From positions 1-64,000 of the forward strand of contig NZ_AKKC02000008.1 of NCBI RefSeq assembly GCF_000282095.2: 64,000 nt of DNA. The letters run 5' to 3'. Both the position numbers and the translations under genes were made by a program. Within the stretch, counting starts at the first letter, position 1; each line of letters opens with the position of its first letter. The DNA is from Rhizobium sp. CF080 (GTDB lineage Bacteria > Pseudomonadota > Alphaproteobacteria > Rhizobiales > Rhizobiaceae). This document shows, piece after piece, positions 24,985-35,654 of the stretch. The notes beneath the pieces are model-generated. The model saw only the letters and a program-made list of their open reading frames with translations, made no database searches and had not been told where the DNA came from.

Positions 24985-25977
24985 ATGCGTGAAGGCTTGT
25001 CCGAAAATCCTGACCTGACGCGTGGCGTGGCGCGGGACGACGTGCTGTCGGCTCTGTTGTCCACAATCCGCCTTTCAGGGTCGTTGCAGTTCTGCTTCAT
25101 GCCTTCCGGCAACTGGCAGACGGATGCCACCCCCTCCATGGCGAAGCTCTCGGGGAAGGCAATCGGCACGGTACCGTTTCACATCGTCGCCGCCGGCCAT
25201 TGCTGGCTGAAGATGGAAGGCCAGGAGGCGGCGCTCGAGCCGGGCGACGTGCTTGTCTTTCCCTTCGGCACCGGGCACCAGCTGGGCTCAGGGGGTGACG
25301 GCGCGATCGTCAACCCGACGCGGCAACTGCCGCCGAAGCCGTGGCGCCAAATTCCGGTCATTCGCCACGGTGATGACACGCAAGGGGTCAGGCTGCTCTG
25401 CGGCTATCTCCAGTGCGACGCGTTGAGCTTTGCGCCGCTGAGGCGAGCGCTGCCGAAACTGATCCATGTCAGGACGCGCGGTGCGAATGACGGAGACTGG
25501 CTGCGCTCGACCATCCGGCAAATGGTGGACGAGGTCGACATGCCACGGGCGGGCGGGATCTCCATGCTGCCTAGGCTGACCGAAATACTGTTTATCGAGA
25601 TCCTGCGCCACCAGATCACCATGGCCGAACCGCAGGCCGCCGGCTGGCTGGCAGCGCTGGCCGACGCGGCGCTGTCGCGCTGCCTGTCACTCATTCATGA
25701 CGATCCGACGCGCGACTGGTCGCTGGGGGAACTGTCGACCGCGTCGGGGATGTCGCGCAGCGTGCTGGCGGAACGTTTCCAGACGATCCTCGGGACTTCA
25801 CCTGTCCGATATGTGCGTGAGTGGCGCCTTTATCTGGCGAGCGTCGCTCTGGCAACGACGGGGCAGGCGATTGCCGCGATCGCCTACGATGCCGGATATG
25901 CGACCGAAGCGGCTTTCAGCCGTGCCTTTTCACGAACGTACGGCACGCCGCCGGCGGCATGGCGTGCGATGGGCTGA
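24985..25977 (+). CDS. AraC-family transcriptional regulator
   Basis: A 330-residue regulator with an N-terminal cupin sensor (GHCWLKMEGQEAALEPGDVLVFPFGTGH) of the kind in the AraC_binding_2/cupin_6 group, and a C-terminal double helix-turn-helix with WSLGELSTASGMSRSVLAERF and AIAYDAGYATEAAFSRAFSRTYGTPP. A TTG at 24976 is an alternative start. It is divergent from the DsrE-like gene across a 68-bp gap, so it may regulate that gene and itself. The ligand is unknown. Confidence 0.87.
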   Translation: MREGLSENPDLTRGVARDDVLSALLSTIRLSGSLQFCFMPSGNWQTDATPSMAKLSGKAIGTVPFHIVAAGHCWLKMEGQEAALEPGDVLVFPFGTGHQLGSGGDGAIVNPTRQLPPKPWRQIPVIRHGDDTQGVRLLCGYLQCDALSFAPLRRALPKLIHVRTRGANDGDWLRSTIRQMVDEVDMPRAGGISMLPRLTEILFIEILRHQITMAEPQAAGWLAALADAALSRCLSLIHDDPTRDWSLGELSTASGMSRSVLAERFQTILGTSPVRYVREWRLYLASVALATTGQAIAAIAYDAGYATEAAFSRAFSRTYGTPPAAWRAMG

Positions 25978-26063
25978 AAGTGGCGAGACTTAAAGACGGA
26001 GTTGGCCGGATAGCTGCACGGGGCCGTCCGGCCGTACATGCGTGGCTATTGCCGCGTCGCGGT

Positions 26064-26489
26064 TCAATTTCCGCCGCGGATGACGCAGACGCCGAATTCG
26101 TAGGAGCAGGCGTTTCCGAAGCCGCGCAGGCCGGCGTCGACATCGATGATCTTGGCCTTGGGCGCGAGCACCACGCGGCCTTCCTGTCCCCGCCAGTAGT
26201 CTTCCGAGAAATAGCGCGAAAAATAGACGCCGAAATCGGGGATCGGGCGGGCCTGCAGCGCGCCGCTGAAAATGCCGAGCTTGTGGACGAACGATGCGGT
26301 GCCGGTATAGAAGACGCGGAAGCCTTCGACATCCGACATGTTGTCTGCCCGCTCGACCCAGCGATTGCTTCCAAGGCGATAGACGCCGCTGCCGGCGTCG
26401 CTCCAGCCGTCGCGGGCGTTGGCGGCGGATGCGAGCGACGCAAAAAGCGCCGCGGCGGCCAGGACTGGCTTGATGCGATTCGCGATCAT
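26064..26489 (-). CDS. Secreted hypothetical protein, 141 aa
   Basis: A protein with a typical Sec signal peptide (MIANRIKPVLAAAALFAS, cleavage after ANA) and a mature part of about 115 residues. Only two cysteines occur, close to the C-terminus (NACSYEFGVCVIRGG), suggesting a disulfide. No known domain is recognised. It is separated from the sdh operon by a long divergent gap and has a near-palindrome upstream. A periplasmic or exported role is all that can be said. Confidence 0.65.
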   Translation of the reverse strand: MIANRIKPVLAAAALFASLASAANARDGWSDAGSGVYRLGSNRWVERADNMSDVEGFRVFYTGTASFVHKLGIFSGALQARPIPDFGVYFSRYFSEDYWRGQEGRVVLAPKAKIIDVDAGLRGFGNACSYEFGVCVIRGGN

Positions 26490-26507
26490 GGCGAACTCCG
26501 GAAGATA

Positions 26508-26527
26508 TGATTAACGAAACGTTATCA
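26508..26527. promoter_or_regulatory. Imperfect palindrome upstream of the secreted hypothetical gene
   Basis: TGATTAACG-AAA-CGTTATCA, a near-perfect inverted repeat with one unpaired base, 19 bases ahead of the start codon on the minus strand. The position fits an operator. The cognate regulator is unknown. Confidence 0.35.
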
Positions 26528-26699
26528 TAAAACGGCTCGTCCCGTCCCGGCGGCAACGAAATCTTTCCAAATCGTAGTTAATGTGCTCGCCGGGTTTGAG
26601 CCGCACCAGCCACGAGAAAGACACAATCGATTAAATTGAAAATCGGTTTGAATTGTTCTTGTCGTCAGACATCCGTGCGATTAAACCACGCCAATGATG

Positions 26700-26729
26700 C
26701 AATGCACATTTCTTCGGCACAGTGCATTG
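26700..26729. promoter_or_regulatory. Inverted repeat upstream of sdhC
   Basis: Perfect 8-bp arms CAATGCAC and GTGCATTG with a 14-base spacer, 45 bases before the sdhC start. It may be a regulator site or a leader hairpin. The rest of the 285-bp gap before sdhC shows no other clear element. Confidence 0.4.
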
Positions 26730-26774
26730 TTGGGCGCCCGCCCTTGATACCGCATACGACGCCGCGAGGTTCTG

Positions 26775-27167
26775 ATGGCGAATGTGACAAATAACCGGCC
26801 CCTGTCGCCGCATCTTCAAATCTACAAGCCAATCCCCACCATGATCATGTCGATTGTGCACCGCATCACAGGCGGTGCGCTTTATGTCGGCACCATCCTG
26901 GTGGCATGGTGGCTGATCGCCGCCGCCAGCGGCCCGGCCTATTACGACTGGGCCAACTGGGCGCTCGGCAGCCTTCTCGGCAAGCTCGTGCTGCTCGGTT
27001 ATACCTGGGCGCTGATCCACCACATGCTCGGCGGTTTCCGCCATTTCATGTGGGACCTCGGCTACGGTTTCGAGAAGGAATTCTCCACCAAGCTCGCCAT
27101 CGCCAATATCATCGCATCGCTCTGTCTGACCGTGCTGGTCTGGGTGATCGGCTTCCTCGTTCGGTAA
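26775..27167 (+). CDS. sdhC: Succinate dehydrogenase cytochrome b556 subunit
   Basis: A 130-residue membrane anchor with three helices that binds heme b and ubiquinone in complex II. The signature [15 protein letters not shown] is near residue 35, and the heme-ligand histidine region is [20 protein letters not shown]. It is the first gene of sdhCDAB. The gap to sdhD is 11 bases. Confidence 0.95.
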   Translation: MANVTNNRPLSPHLQIYKPIPTMIMSIVHRITGGALYVGTILVAWWLIAAASGPAYYDWANWALGSLLGKLVLLGYTWALIHHMLGGFRHFMWDLGYGFEKEFSTKLAIANIIASLCLTVLVWVIGFLVR

Positions 27168-27178
27168 GGTTCTCATCC

Positions 27179-27559
27179 ATGGATATGCGTACCCCGCTCG
27201 GAAAAGTCCGCGGACTGGGCTCCGCCAAGGACGGCACCGATCATTTCTGGCGCCAGCGCCTTACGGCCGTCGCCAACGTGCCGCTGATGCTCTTCTTCGT
27301 CATCTTCATGATCATCTATGCCGGAAAGCCCTATCCGGAAGTGATCGCCGCGCTGTCGAACCCGTTCGTCGCCGTCATCATGGGCCTCATCGTCATCTCC
27401 GGCGTCATTCACATGAAGCTCGGCATGCAGGTCATCATCGAAGACTATGTGCACGGCGAATTCGCCAAGGTCGCGCTGATCATGCTCAACACCTTCTTCT
27501 CGATTTTGATCGCCGGGCTCTGTCTGTTCGCCGTTCTGAAAATCGCATTCGCAGGATAA
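27179..27559 (+). CDS. sdhD: Succinate dehydrogenase membrane anchor subunit
   Basis: A 126-residue anchor with three membrane helices that completes the quinone and heme site. The pattern [17 protein letters not shown] with the heme-ligand His is typical for alphaproteobacteria. The start at 27179 begins [19 protein letters not shown]; longer open frames starting inside sdhC are not used. It lies six bases before sdhA. Confidence 0.93.
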   Translation: MDMRTPLGKVRGLGSAKDGTDHFWRQRLTAVANVPLMLFFVIFMIIYAGKPYPEVIAALSNPFVAVIMGLIVISGVIHMKLGMQVIIEDYVHGEFAKVALIMLNTFFSILIAGLCLFAVLKIAFAG

Positions 27560-27565
27560 CCCGTC

Positions 27566-29407
27566 ATGGCATCAGTCACTCCCATCGCCCAGAACGGCAA
27601 AGCCTATACCTATGTCGACCATTCCTATGACGTGATCGTCGTCGGCGCCGGTGGTGCTGGCCTTCGCGCCACGCTCGGCATGGCCGAACAGGGTTTCAAG
27701 ACCGCCTGCATCACCAAGGTTTTCCCCACCCGCTCGCACACCGTCGCAGCCCAGGGCGGCATCGCCGCCTCGCTGCAGAACATGACGCCGGACTCGTGGC
27801 AGTGGCACCTCTATGACACCGTCAAGGGTTCCGACTGGCTCGGCGATGTCGACGCCATGCAGTACATGGTCATGGAAGCGCCGAAGGCCGTCTACGAACT
27901 CGAGCATTACGGCGTGCCCTTTTCCCGTAATGAAGAGGGCAAGATCTACCAGCGCCCGTTCGGCGGCCACATGCAGAACTTTGGCGCCGGACCTCCCGTG
28001 CAGCGCACCTGCGCGGCAGCCGACCGCACCGGCCATGCCATCCTGCACACGCTCTATGGCCAGTCGCTGAAGAACAACGCGGAATTCTTCATCGAATATT
28101 TCGCGCTCGACCTGATCATGTCGGATGACGGCCGCTGCACCGGCGTGGTCGCCTGGAACCTCGACGACGGTACGATCCATCGCTTCGCCGCCAAGATGGT
28201 GGTGCTGGCGACCGGCGGTTACGGCCGCGCATACTTCTCGGCAACGTCTGCCCATACCTGCACCGGCGACGGCGGCGGCATGGTGGCACGTGCCGGCCTG
28301 CCGCTGCAGGACATGGAATTCGTTCAGTTCCACCCGACCGGCATCTACGGTTCGGGCTGTCTGATCACCGAAGGCGCGCGCGGCGAAGGCGGTTACCTCG
28401 TCAATTCCGAGGGCGAACGCTTCATGGAACGTTATGCCCCTTCGGCCAAGGACCTTGCCTCGCGTGACGTGGTTTCGCGCTGCATGACGCTGGAAATCCG
28501 CGAAGGCCGCGGCGTCGGCAAGAACAAGGACCACATCTTCCTGCATCTCGACCATCTCGATCCGGCCGTCCTGCACGAACGCCTGCCGGGCATTTCCGAG
28601 AGCGCCAAGATTTTCGCAGGCGTGGATGTGACCCGCGAGCCGATCCCGGTTCTGCCGACCGTCCACTACAACATGGGCGGCATCCCGACCAATTTCTGGG
28701 GTGAAGTGCTCAATGCCGACAGCAACAATCCGGAACGGCTGCTGCCGGGCCTGATGGCCGTCGGTGAAGCGGGCTGCGCCTCGGTTCACGGCGCCAACCG
28801 TCTCGGCTCCAACTCGCTGATCGATCTCGTGGTCTTCGGCCGCGCCGCGGCGATCCGCGCCGGCGAAGTGATCAACAAGGCCGAGCCGATCCCGGCGCTC
28901 AACATCGCCGCCTGCGACAAGATCATGGACCGTTTCGACGGCCTGCGTAACGCCAATGGCGGCACGCCGACTGCGGTGCTGCGTGACAAGATGCAGCGCA
29001 CCATGCAGGACGACGCCGCGGTGTTCCGTACCCAGGAATCGCTGGAATCGGGCTGCAAGCGGATGTCGGCGATCTGGAGCGAGATGAAGGACCTCAAGGT
29101 CACCGACCGCTCGATGATCTGGAACTCTGACCTCGTCGAGACGCTCGAATTGCAGAACCTGATGGCGAACGCGATCACCACGGTGGTCGGCGCGGAAGCC
29201 CGCAAGGAAAGCCGTGGGTCCCATGCCCGCGAAGACTACACGTCCGGCCCGTTCGGCGGCCGCGACGACGAGAACTGGCGCAAGCACACGCTTGCCTGGG
29301 TCAACGACAGCGGCGAGGTCAAGCTCGACTACCGCCCGGTCCATACCGAGCTCATCGCCGAAGGCATCGATCCTTACAAGATCGAGCCGAAGGCACGCGT
29401 GTACTGA
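27566..29407 (+). CDS. sdhA: Succinate dehydrogenase flavoprotein subunit
   Basis: A 613-residue catalytic subunit oxidising succinate to fumarate. The FAD loop GAGGAGL is at residues 27-33, and the covalent-FAD histidine is His58 in [11 protein letters not shown]. The substrate-binding HPTGIYG and the arginine-rich active-site region [10 protein letters not shown] are also present. Length matches the family. It is the third gene of the operon. Confidence 0.97.
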   Translation: MASVTPIAQNGKAYTYVDHSYDVIVVGAGGAGLRATLGMAEQGFKTACITKVFPTRSHTVAAQGGIAASLQNMTPDSWQWHLYDTVKGSDWLGDVDAMQYMVMEAPKAVYELEHYGVPFSRNEEGKIYQRPFGGHMQNFGAGPPVQRTCAAADRTGHAILHTLYGQSLKNNAEFFIEYFALDLIMSDDGRCTGVVAWNLDDGTIHRFAAKMVVLATGGYGRAYFSATSAHTCTGDGGGMVARAGLPLQDMEFVQFHPTGIYGSGCLITEGARGEGGYLVNSEGERFMERYAPSAKDLASRDVVSRCMTLEIREGRGVGKNKDHIFLHLDHLDPAVLHERLPGISESAKIFAGVDVTREPIPVLPTVHYNMGGIPTNFWGEVLNADSNNPERLLPGLMAVGEAGCASVHGANRLGSNSLIDLVVFGRAAAIRAGEVINKAEPIPALNIAACDKIMDRFDGLRNANGGTPTAVLRDKMQRTMQDDAAVFRTQESLESGCKRMSAIWSEMKDLKVTDRSMIWNSDLVETLELQNLMANAITTVVGAEARKESRGSHAREDYTSGPFGGRDDENWRKHTLAWVNDSGEVKLDYRPVHTELIAEGIDPYKIEPKARVY

Positions 29408-29424
29408 TCTGAGGGAACTGGACC

Positions 29425-30204
29425 ATGGTTGAACTCGCTCTCCCCAAGAACTCTCAGATGACCGAAGGCAAGACCTGGCCGAAGCCGGCAGGTGCCAAGA
29501 ATGTCCGGGAATTCCGCATCTACCGCTGGAACCCGGATGACGGCCAGAACCCGCGCATCGACACCTATTACATCGATGTCGACGATTGCGGCCCGATGGT
29601 TCTCGACGGTCTGCTCTACATCAAGAACAATATCGACCCGACGCTGACGCTGCGCCGCTCCTGCCGCGAAGGCATCTGCGGCTCCTGCGCCATGAACATC
29701 GACGGCACCAACACGCTCGCCTGCACCAAGGGCATGGACGACGTGAAGGGCACCGTGAAGGTCTATCCGCTGCCGCATATGCCTGTCGTCAAGGACCTGG
29801 TTCCGGACCTCACCAACTTCTACGCCCAGCACCGCTCGATCGAGCCGTGGCTGAAGACGGTTTCGCCGCCGCCGGCCAAGGAATGGAAGCAGAGCCACGA
29901 AGACCGCCAGAAGCTCGACGGCCTCTACGAGTGCATTCTCTGCGCCTGCTGCTCGACTTCCTGTCCGAGCTACTGGTGGAACGGCGACCGTTATCTCGGC
30001 CCGGCCACCCTGCTGCAGGCCTATCGCTGGCTGATCGACTCCAGAGACGAAGCCAAGGGCGAGCGCCTCGACAATCTCGAGGATCCCTTCCGGCTCTATC
30101 GCTGCCACACGATCATGAACTGCGCCCAGACCTGCCCGAAGGGTCTGAACCCGGCCAAGGCCATCGCCGAAATCAAGAAGATGATGGTCGAGCGCCGCGT
30201 CTGA
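29425..30204 (+). CDS. sdhB: Succinate dehydrogenase iron-sulfur subunit
   Basis: A 259-residue subunit that passes electrons from FAD to quinone through three clusters. The 2Fe-2S ligands are Cys80, 85, 88 and 100 ([10 protein letters not shown] plus a downstream Cys); the 4Fe-4S and 3Fe-4S ligands lie in [12 protein letters not shown] and [14 protein letters not shown]. It is the last gene of sdhCDAB. No clear terminator follows. Confidence 0.97.
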   Translation: MVELALPKNSQMTEGKTWPKPAGAKNVREFRIYRWNPDDGQNPRIDTYYIDVDDCGPMVLDGLLYIKNNIDPTLTLRRSCREGICGSCAMNIDGTNTLACTKGMDDVKGTVKVYPLPHMPVVKDLVPDLTNFYAQHRSIEPWLKTVSPPPAKEWKQSHEDRQKLDGLYECILCACCSTSCPSYWWNGDRYLGPATLLQAYRWLIDSRDEAKGERLDNLEDPFRLYRCHTIMNCAQTCPKGLNPAKAIAEIKKMMVERRV

Positions 30205-30303
30205 GCGCTCTCGACCCTCGGTGCCTTCGGTTCGCGCGTCTGCGGGAACCGGACGCCCGGCCGCATTCCTCTTAAAGCGTATACCGAATTGTTCCAGTAC
30301 GAC

Positions 30304-30332
30304 TTGATTAACCAAGGTGGTTTACGATAATT
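30304..30332 (+). promoter_or_regulatory. Probable promoter of the Omp19-like gene
   Basis: TTGATT (30304-30309), a 17-base spacer and ATAATT (30327-30332) form a good sigma-70-type promoter 57 bases before the start codon. The spacer contains the near-palindrome AACCA-AGG-TGGTT, which could bind a regulator. Confidence 0.5.
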
Positions 30333-30388
30333 CGGTCTCAATTCAGTGGCATCGGTGGCGGGTACTGGCTGAAAGCAGGAGTTTGATG

Positions 30389-30931
30389 ATGCAGTTCAGA
30401 TATGTGGCGACGGGACTTGTTCTTGCTTTAGCGCTTGCCGGTTGCCAGCGCACTTCCTATAGCCCCTACAGTGATCTGCCCGCCCAGCCTTCTCAGCCGG
30501 CGCCGCTTCAGGCGCAGCCGGTGCCGTCCGTTCAAGGCGGCCAGCTGCCGCCGCCCCCTGGCACCGCGGGTTCTTCCCAGTTTCCGACCGCACCCGGCGC
30601 AAATCCTGCCATGGCGTCGGCCAATCCATCCGCACCGCCTGCGAGTGCTCTCGATGTCAAGAAGGAAGGCATGGTCGGCAACTGGCGTGTGTCCAACGGC
30701 GGCTCGTCCTGCGACATGTTCCTGACGCTCACCAATCTCGGCGGCGGCTCGCGCGGCGGTACCCGCGGCTGTGCCGGCGAACTGACGGCGATGGGCTCCT
30801 GGGAAGTGTCCGGCAAGATGGTGCAGTTCAAGAACCGGGCCGGCGACGTGATCGGACGCGTCTACAAGAGCGCCGAGAACCGCTTCGACGGCACGATGAA
30901 TTCCGGCCAGCCGGTCAGCCTCAGCCGCTAA
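30389..30931 (+). CDS. omp19: Omp19-like outer-membrane lipoprotein with protease-inhibitor domain
   Basis: A 180-residue lipoprotein: lipobox LALAGC with the acylated cysteine at residue 19, a Pro/Gln-rich linker ([15 protein letters not shown]), then an AprI/Inh-type domain from about residue 95 ([20 protein letters not shown]). The closing [16 protein letters not shown] and [13 protein letters not shown] strongly resemble Brucella Omp19, a protease inhibitor. It likely protects cell or envelope proteins. ATG at 30389 is seven bases after CAGGAG; a second ATG at 30386 is also possible. The gene sits between sdhB and zapE. Confidence 0.82.
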   Translation: MQFRYVATGLVLALALAGCQRTSYSPYSDLPAQPSQPAPLQAQPVPSVQGGQLPPPPGTAGSSQFPTAPGANPAMASANPSAPPASALDVKKEGMVGNWRVSNGGSSCDMFLTLTNLGGGSRGGTRGCAGELTAMGSWEVSGKMVQFKNRAGDVIGRVYKSAENRFDGTMNSGQPVSLSR

Positions 30932-30961
30932 GCGGTCCCCCACAGTTTCGAGGGCGTCCGG

Positions 30962-32119
30962 TTGGAACCCATCCCCGAATACACGACGAGCGTCGGTGAG
31001 GAGCTGAAGGCTCTGACCGTGTCGGGCGTGTTGACCGCCGACAAGGCCCAGCTCGCGGTTGCGGCCAAGCTCGACCATCTTCTGACCTGCCTTCGCGAGA
31101 CGAAACCCGCGAAGAAGAAAAGCTCGCTCGGCTGGCTCTTTGCCAAGGGTGGCGGCCGGCCGCGCGAAATCCGTGGTCTCTATGTGCATGGCAGCGTCGG
31201 GCGCGGCAAGACCATGCTGATGGACATGTTCTTCAAGAAAGCCCCGACGACCAAGAAGCGCCGGGCGCATTTCCACGAATTCATGGCGGATGTGCACAAC
31301 CGCATCCACGAACACCGGCAGAAGCTGAAGCGCGGAGAAACCAAGCAGGCGGACCCCGTGCCCCCGGTCGCCGCCGCGCTCTTCGCGGAAGCTGAGCTTC
31401 TCTGCTTCGACGAGTTTTCGGTCACCGACATCACCGACGCGATGATTTTGGCGCGGCTGTTCACGGAGCTGTTCGGGCTCGGCTGCGTTCTCGTCGCGAC
31501 CTCCAACGTGGCGCCGGACGATCTCTACAGGGACGGGCTGAACCGCGGGCTGTTCCTGCCGTTCATCGCGCTGCTCAACCGCTATGTGGATGTGGTCACG
31601 CTGGATTCTCCGAACGACTACCGGATGCAGAAGCTCGCAAGCCTGCCGGTCTACGTGACGCCGCTCGACGGGCGCGCCGACGCGGCGATGGAATCCGCCT
31701 GGCATCAGGTGACCGACGGCGAGAAGGCGGCGCCCGTCGAGATCCCGATGAAGGGCCGCAGCATCCATGTGCCGTCCGCGGCGGGCCGGGCGGCGCGTTT
31801 CGATTTCAAGGACATCTGCGGCAAGCCGCTCGGAGCGTCGGACTATCTGGCGCTCGCCGATCGCTTCGACGCCATCTTCGTCGAGCACGTTCCGCAGCTC
31901 GGGCCGGAGAAGCGCAACGAAACCAAGCGGCTTATCAATCTTGTCGACGCGCTCTACGACCACACGGTGCGGCTCTACGTCTCCGCGGCCGCGGCGCCGG
32001 AACATATCCTCCTGGAGCGAAAAGGCACAGAAGGCTTCGAGTTCGACCGCACCGTCTCGCGTCTTTTTGAGATGCGCAGCCCTGACTATCTCGCATTGCA
32101 CCAGGAAAAGCGCCGCTGA
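30962..32119 (+). CDS. zapE: AFG1/ZapE-family ATPase
   Basis: A 385-residue ATPase. ZapE is associated with the FtsZ ring and the mitochondrial homologue Afg1 with respiratory-protein turnover. Walker A GSVGRGKT is at residues 77-84, Walker B is LLCFDEFSVTD, and LVATSNVAPDDLYRDGLNRGLFLPF is the conserved sensor region. The start is a TTG at 30962, giving EPIPEY. In Rhizobiales this gene often stands next to mdh, as here. Confidence 0.92.
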   Translation: MEPIPEYTTSVGEELKALTVSGVLTADKAQLAVAAKLDHLLTCLRETKPAKKKSSLGWLFAKGGGRPREIRGLYVHGSVGRGKTMLMDMFFKKAPTTKKRRAHFHEFMADVHNRIHEHRQKLKRGETKQADPVPPVAAALFAEAELLCFDEFSVTDITDAMILARLFTELFGLGCVLVATSNVAPDDLYRDGLNRGLFLPFIALLNRYVDVVTLDSPNDYRMQKLASLPVYVTPLDGRADAAMESAWHQVTDGEKAAPVEIPMKGRSIHVPSAAGRAARFDFKDICGKPLGASDYLALADRFDAIFVEHVPQLGPEKRNETKRLINLVDALYDHTVRLYVSAAAAPEHILLERKGTEGFEFDRTVSRLFEMRSPDYLALHQEKRR

Positions 32120-32139
32120 GTTTAACGGTTTGGTGACAG

Positions 32140-32165
32140 AATATCTTACGTTTACGTAAGATATT
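32140..32165. promoter_or_regulatory. 12-bp-arm palindrome between zapE and mdh
   Basis: Perfect arms AATATCTTACGT and ACGTAAGATATT separated by TT, 20 bases after the zapE stop and 137 bases before mdh. It is AT-rich with no T tract, so it resembles an operator more than a terminator. Confidence 0.55.
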
Positions 32166-32253
32166 TAACATCTAACCGATTGAAAAACTTGAGTGGAAAA
32201 TAATCGATTGCCATTTTGAGCGGATGGCGGTATGCGGTCTGGCACATTGGTAG

Positions 32254-33264
<1,011 letters not shown>

Positions 33265-33300
33265 TCGACGCGCTGAAGTCATCGAAACAGGGATAAACCC

Positions 33301-34494
33301 ATGAACATTCATGAATATCAGGCCAAGGCTCTGCTGAAGGGCTATGGTGCGCCGGTTGCGGAAGGTGTCGCGATCCTGAAGGCCGAAGAGGCCGAGGCTG
33401 CTGCGAAGTCGCTTCCAGGCCCCCTCTATGTCGTCAAGAGCCAGATCCATGCCGGCGGTCGCGGCAAGGGCAAGTTCAAGGAACTCGGCCCCGACGCCAA
33501 GGGCGGCGTTCGCCTGGCCTTCTCGATCGAGGAAGCCAAGGCGCATGCCAAGGAAATGCTCGGCAACACGCTGGTGACCGCGCAGACCGGCGAAGCCGGC
33601 AAGCAGGTCAACCGCCTCTACATCGAAGACGGCGCCGACATCGCCCGCGAACTCTATTGCTCGCTGCTGGTCGATCGCTCGGTCGGCCGCGTTGCCTTCG
33701 TCGTTTCGACCGAAGGCGGCATGGACATCGAAGCCGTTGCCCACGACACGCCTGAGAAGATCCACACGATCGCCATCGATCCGGAAGCCGGCGTGACGGC
33801 TGCCGATATCGCTGCGATCTCCAAGGCTCTGGAACTCGACGGCGCTGCTGCCGAAGATGCCAAGTCGCTCTTCCCGCTGCTCTACAAGGCCTTCAACGAG
33901 AAGGACATGGCTCTTCTCGAGATCAATCCGCTGATCGTCATGAAGAACGGCCACCTGCGCGTCCTCGACGCCAAGATGTCGTTCGACGGCAACGCGCTCT
34001 TCCGCCACGACGACGTCAAGGCGCTGCGCGACGAGACCGAAGAAGACGCCAAGGAAATCGAGGCCTCCAAGTGGGACCTCGCCTACGTTGCTCTCGACGG
34101 CAATATCGGCTGCATGGTCAACGGTGCCGGTCTCGCCATGGCGACGATGGACATCATCAAGCTCTACGGCAAGGAGCCGGCTAACTTCTGCGACGTCGGC
34201 GGCGGCGCCGGCAAGGAGAAGGTCGCTGCGGCCTTCAAGATCATCACCGCCGACCCGAAGGTCGAGGGCATCCTCGTCAACATCTTCGGTGGCATCATGC
34301 GCTGCGACGTCATCGCCGAAGGCGTTGTCGCGGCCGTGCAGGAAGTCGGCCTGAAGGTTCCGCTCGTCGTGCGCCTCGAAGGCACCAATGTCGAGCTCGG
34401 CAAGAAGATCCTGAACGAATCTGGTCTCGCCATCACGGCGGCTGACGACCTTGACGACGCGGCGAAGAAGATCGTCGCGGCGATCGAAGCCTAA
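33301..34494 (+). CDS. sucC: Succinyl-CoA synthetase beta subunit
   Basis: A 397-residue ATP-grasp subunit that, with SucD, makes ATP or GTP from succinyl-CoA. It starts [16 protein letters not shown], has the nucleotide segment [17 protein letters not shown], and ends with the phosphate-loop region [17 protein letters not shown]. Length is normal. It precedes sucD by 19 bases. Confidence 0.96.
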   Translation: MNIHEYQAKALLKGYGAPVAEGVAILKAEEAEAAAKSLPGPLYVVKSQIHAGGRGKGKFKELGPDAKGGVRLAFSIEEAKAHAKEMLGNTLVTAQTGEAGKQVNRLYIEDGADIARELYCSLLVDRSVGRVAFVVSTEGGMDIEAVAHDTPEKIHTIAIDPEAGVTAADIAAISKALELDGAAAEDAKSLFPLLYKAFNEKDMALLEINPLIVMKNGHLRVLDAKMSFDGNALFRHDDVKALRDETEEDAKEIEASKWDLAYVALDGNIGCMVNGAGLAMATMDIIKLYGKEPANFCDVGGGAGKEKVAAAFKIITADPKVEGILVNIFGGIMRCDVIAEGVVAAVQEVGLKVPLVVRLEGTNVELGKKILNESGLAITAADDLDDAAKKIVAAIEA

Positions 34495-34513
34495 CCTGGA
34501 AGGACCGGAAGCA

Positions 34514-35419
34514 ATGTCTATTCTCGTCAATAAAGACACCAAGGTCATCGTCCAGGGCCTGACCGGGAAGACCGGCACCTTTCATACGGAGCAGGCGCTT
34601 GCCTACTACGGCACCAAGATGGTGGGTGGCGTTCATCCCAAGAAGGGCGGCGAATCGTGGTCGTCCGGCGTCGACGGTACGTCGCTGCCGATCTTCACCT
34701 CGGTCGCCGAAGCCAAGGAACGGACCGGCGCCGACGCGACTGTGATCTACGTTCCGCCGGCAGGTGCGGCAGACGCGATCATCGAGGCGATCGAAGCCGA
34801 AGTCCCGTTCATCACCTGCATCACCGAAGGCATTCCGGTCATGGACATGGTGCGCGTCAAGGCTCGCCTCGACCGCTCCAAGTCGCGACTGCTCGGCCCC
34901 AACTGCCCGGGCATCCTGACGCCGGAAGAATGCAAGATCGGCATCATGCCGGGCTCGATCTTCCGCAAGGGTTCGGTCGGCATCGTTTCCCGCTCGGGCA
35001 CGCTGACCTACGAAGCCGTGTTCCAGACCTCGAACGAAGGCCTCGGCCAGACCACCGCCGTCGGCATCGGCGGCGACCCGGTCAAGGGCACCGAGTTCAT
35101 CGACGTCCTGGAAATGTTCCTCGCTGACGACGCCACGACCTCGATCATCATGATCGGCGAAATCGGCGGCTCGGCTGAAGAAGACGCGGCGCAGTTCCTG
35201 AAGGACGAAGCCAAGAAGGGCCGCAGCAAGCCGATGGCCGGCTTCATCGCGGGCCGTACCGCACCGAAGGGCCGCACCATGGGCCATGCCGGTGCAGTGG
35301 TTTCCGGCGGCAAGGGCGACGCGGAATCGAAGATCGCGGCGATGGAATCGGCAGGCATCAGAGTGTCGCCTTCTCCGGCCCGTCTCGGCAAGACCTTGGT
35401 TGAAGTCCTGAAGGGCTGA
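34514..35419 (+). CDS. sucD: Succinyl-CoA synthetase alpha subunit
   Basis: A 301-residue subunit with the phosphorylated histidine in the GHAGAVV segment near residue 255 and the CoA-binding N-terminus [19 protein letters not shown]. The start at 34514 begins [10 protein letters not shown] and follows GGAAGGACCGG; the longer frame from 34451 reads through the end of sucC and is not used. The next gene, sucA, follows after a 235-bp leader. Confidence 0.96.
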   Translation: MSILVNKDTKVIVQGLTGKTGTFHTEQALAYYGTKMVGGVHPKKGGESWSSGVDGTSLPIFTSVAEAKERTGADATVIYVPPAGAADAIIEAIEAEVPFITCITEGIPVMDMVRVKARLDRSKSRLLGPNCPGILTPEECKIGIMPGSIFRKGSVGIVSRSGTLTYEAVFQTSNEGLGQTTAVGIGGDPVKGTEFIDVLEMFLADDATTSIIMIGEIGGSAEEDAAQFLKDEAKKGRSKPMAGFIAGRTAPKGRTMGHAGAVVSGGKGDAESKIAAMESAGIRVSPSPARLGKTLVEVLKG

Positions 35420-35594
35420 CGCCACATAAAGGACACTCGCCGCCGATAGATAGGTGGCGATTGATCCGACAAGCTTCGGACAGGCGAAGCGTCCCATTGT
35501 TTCGCCTGTCCATGTTTCGCGTCTCACCACTTTGGTGGCGTGTGACCGCCAAGCGCGGTTCGGTACCAAGACGAAGACCAAGAAAATGCGGAGG

Positions 35595-35654
35595 CCGGAA
35601 GTATTTTCCGGTTCCGATTACGTCAGGAGGCGGGCGCGGCGCCCGCAGATAACC
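35595..35654 (+). promoter_or_regulatory. Structured leader and ribosome site of sucA
   Basis: Two consecutive inverted repeats precede sucA: CCGGAA-GTATT-TTCCGG (35595-35611) and GCGGGCG-CGG-CGCCCGC (35630-35646). AGGAGG at 35625-35630 touches the second, which separates it from the ATG by 24 bases. If the second hairpin folds, only 8 bases of unpaired spacing remain. Confidence 0.55.

Noticed and set aside
27572..29344. 590-codon minus-strand open frame opposite sdhA
   Set aside because: Shadow frame; composition rich in Arg, His, Val and Asp with no recognisable motif.
35454..35654. In-frame N-terminal extension of SucA
   Set aside because: Low-complexity basic sequence without a ribosome site; the family starts at MARQEANEQF.
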